Shown here piece after piece: positions 62,553 through 64,000 of a DNA stretch of 64,000 nt (positions within the stretch are counted from its first letter, which is position 1; every line of letters starts with the position of its first letter). A model generated the notes under the pieces. It saw only the letters and a program-made list of their open reading frames with translations, did no database searches and had not been told where the DNA came from. A program made the position numbers and the translations under genes. This DNA comes from Centropus unirufus (Eukaryota; Chordata; Aves; Cuculiformes; Centropidae). The stretch is taken from contig VYZI01000035.1 of assembly GCA_013397695.1 (NCBI GenBank), forward strand, positions 3,929,179 to 3,993,178, read 5' to 3'.

Positions 62553-64000
62553 TAGGGCTGGAGTAACACAGTCTAATCATCTCCCATACTAATAACGTTC
62601 AATGAATATTTTTATGTGGCCTACCAGAAAAATAAGTTGCCCATTTTTAGATGAAATAAATGTCCCTCTGCCTTAAGAATTCCTTTTTGCGCAAAAGCAA
62701 CTTATAATGTCCCACAGACACTTGAAAACCTTCCCCAGAGGCACTCATAAAGCAAGTGGCAGCAAAACACATGGTTTGGATAGCAGCCACCCTGTCCAGA
62801 AAAACAAAAGTTGCAAAGTACACAATGCTACCACAATAAGGAACAGCATCAGGTGTATTAGGACAGAGACAACACAGTAATTACAATGTGAACAGAAAAC
62901 AATGGATTAGTTTAATATAAAGCAGAGCAACACATGAACTAAATCTTCTTTTCTCCTTGCTTTTCTAATTGCTTCCTACTGTATTATCTGGTTCCAAATA
63001 CCAGAGTAAGACCTATATTTCACCCTACCTTATCTACTTCTTTCATATTCTTTTCCTGGTATTTCATTTTGCTGTCAGAATTGCATATGGAAAAATACTG
63101 CAATGATCAGACAAATTCCATGGGCAAGTGAACTCATGAAACTTTGCTGCTGTATGTGCCTTGTTGGGCTTTTTTAATTTTTAAAGTCCTCTGCATGAGT
63201 AGGACCTAATCAAATGCTATTCTGATCCTCAGTAGTACACAGAGAAACATCCAGACAGGACAGATATAACTTTGAAACAAAACGGACACAGAAGTGACAC
63301 CAAGTGTGTGAACTTCTCAGTCATTTGTTCATTTACAGAAACCTCTGCTATGAATTAATTCCTATGCTGCACTTTTGTTTGTTTCCGTTCAGTAGAGTAA
63401 CCCTTGCTCCTGAAGCACTTGAATGTATTTTCAAAGTTCTGAAAAGGGCATTTTTATTCTGTCAAATTGGAATTATTTTCCTTTGGATAGAACTCTTAAT
63501 TAAAGCGAAGATGCAGTGCCAACAACTGGATATGAGGGGGTAGAGCTGTAGAGGGAATGGTAATGTCTTACCCGGCATGAGGGACGCGTGTGCAGCACAG
63601 GGAGGTAAGGGATTGCAGAGTCCAAATTCTTGTTCCACAGTTACTATTCAGGAGCAGAATTATTTCTATATGCATATTTTAAGTCCTGCTGTCATGATTT
63701 TCCCCAGATCTCTAACAGTGCCTCTGTTTTAACTCTGTCATGCTTTTAAGGTCAGAGGCTGGGGAAGGCAGTGAAAGAAGCTTGAGAAAACATGGGGGCA
63801 CCACAAGGTGTGATGAATCCAGAGTTGGTTCAGGAGTGGATGGATGCATGCATGTGAAAGAGATCATAAAGAGGACAAAAGCAGATAATGAGTGGAGTTA
63901 GAGAGAAATGTAGGAGAGGGAAGGAGTTGGTGTCGAGCCCTAGAGCAGGTGGTTGAACTCACATTACCCCACATGGTTTGGAAACCAGGTGCTGCTACTG
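62553..64000. other. noncoding DNA at the window end
   Basis: No gene or repeat is recognised. From about 63540 the sequence becomes less AT-rich, with a few CpG sites (63570-63590), and a donor-like GAG|GTAAGG lies near 63602. No open frame leads to that donor from an upstream acceptor, so no exon is called. Confidence 0.45.

Noticed and set aside
63480..63605. Exon-like interval with a CTTTGGATAG acceptor and a GAG|GTAAGG donor
   Set aside because: All three frames contain stops between the two sites.
1..64000. Bacterial-type systems (operons, CRISPR arrays, phage or toxin-antitoxin modules)
   Set aside because: The sequence is vertebrate (CR1, MIR, LTR). There are no direct-repeat arrays with unique spacers, no ribosome-binding sites ahead of long frames and no gene-dense layout.

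Overview
The window reads as noncoding DNA from a bird nuclear genome. The clade inside birds cannot be fixed from sequence alone. The avian signature is direct: six CR1 (chicken repeat 1) LINE fragments, several with the typical 3'-end sequence (GATTCTATG-like octamers, 'CCAACCTAAATGAT'), plus two LTRs of a family common in birds. Older amniote-age repeats (MIR-like SINE remnants, a possible L2/CR1-like scrap) lie beneath them. The DNA is AT-rich, and I found no protein-coding exon, tRNA, rRNA or snRNA gene that I can defend. Every open frame is short (132 codons at most), none matches a family I recognise apart from CR1 ORF2 debris, and many overlap equally long frames on the other strand. 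The window is therefore a gene desert or the inside of a very large intron.

Layout. 1-5.5 kb: unique AT-rich DNA with a very old antisense CR1 reverse-transcriptase fragment (2.1-2.5 kb), an A-rich simple repeat (2.7 kb) and a short antisense CR1 3' end (5.4 kb). 5.5-26.1 kb: about 20 kb with no confident repeat and no gene. 26.1-27.1 kb: the best CR1 copy, sense strand, carrying the end of ORF2 and the complete 3' UTR. 29.5 kb: a possible L2/CR1-like scrap. 30.7-31.5 kb: a full-length solo LTR with internal AAT-rich and AAAACT-rich tracts and an 18-bp perfect palindrome. 32.3-32.7 kb: antisense CR1 3' end. 37.3 kb: MIR core. 48.7-49.3 kb: two CR1 fragments in opposite orientation. 51.1-51.3 kb: a second, internally deleted LTR of the same family, antisense. 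54.8, 60.8 and 62.4 kb: antisense MIR remnants. 60.0 kb: a pure (TATGTG)11 microsatellite. 60.35-60.45 kb: a possible old DNA-transposon relic.

The genes do not work together because none is visible. The window records repeat deposition in layers: MIR and CR1/L2-like relics first, CR1 fragments next, then the LTR family. The most useful leads are the paired LTR copies, the inverted CR1 pair, one splice-site-bounded exon candidate at 35.7 kb, and a few unique stretches whose composition suggests conserved noncoding elements. I see no sign of a new biological system.
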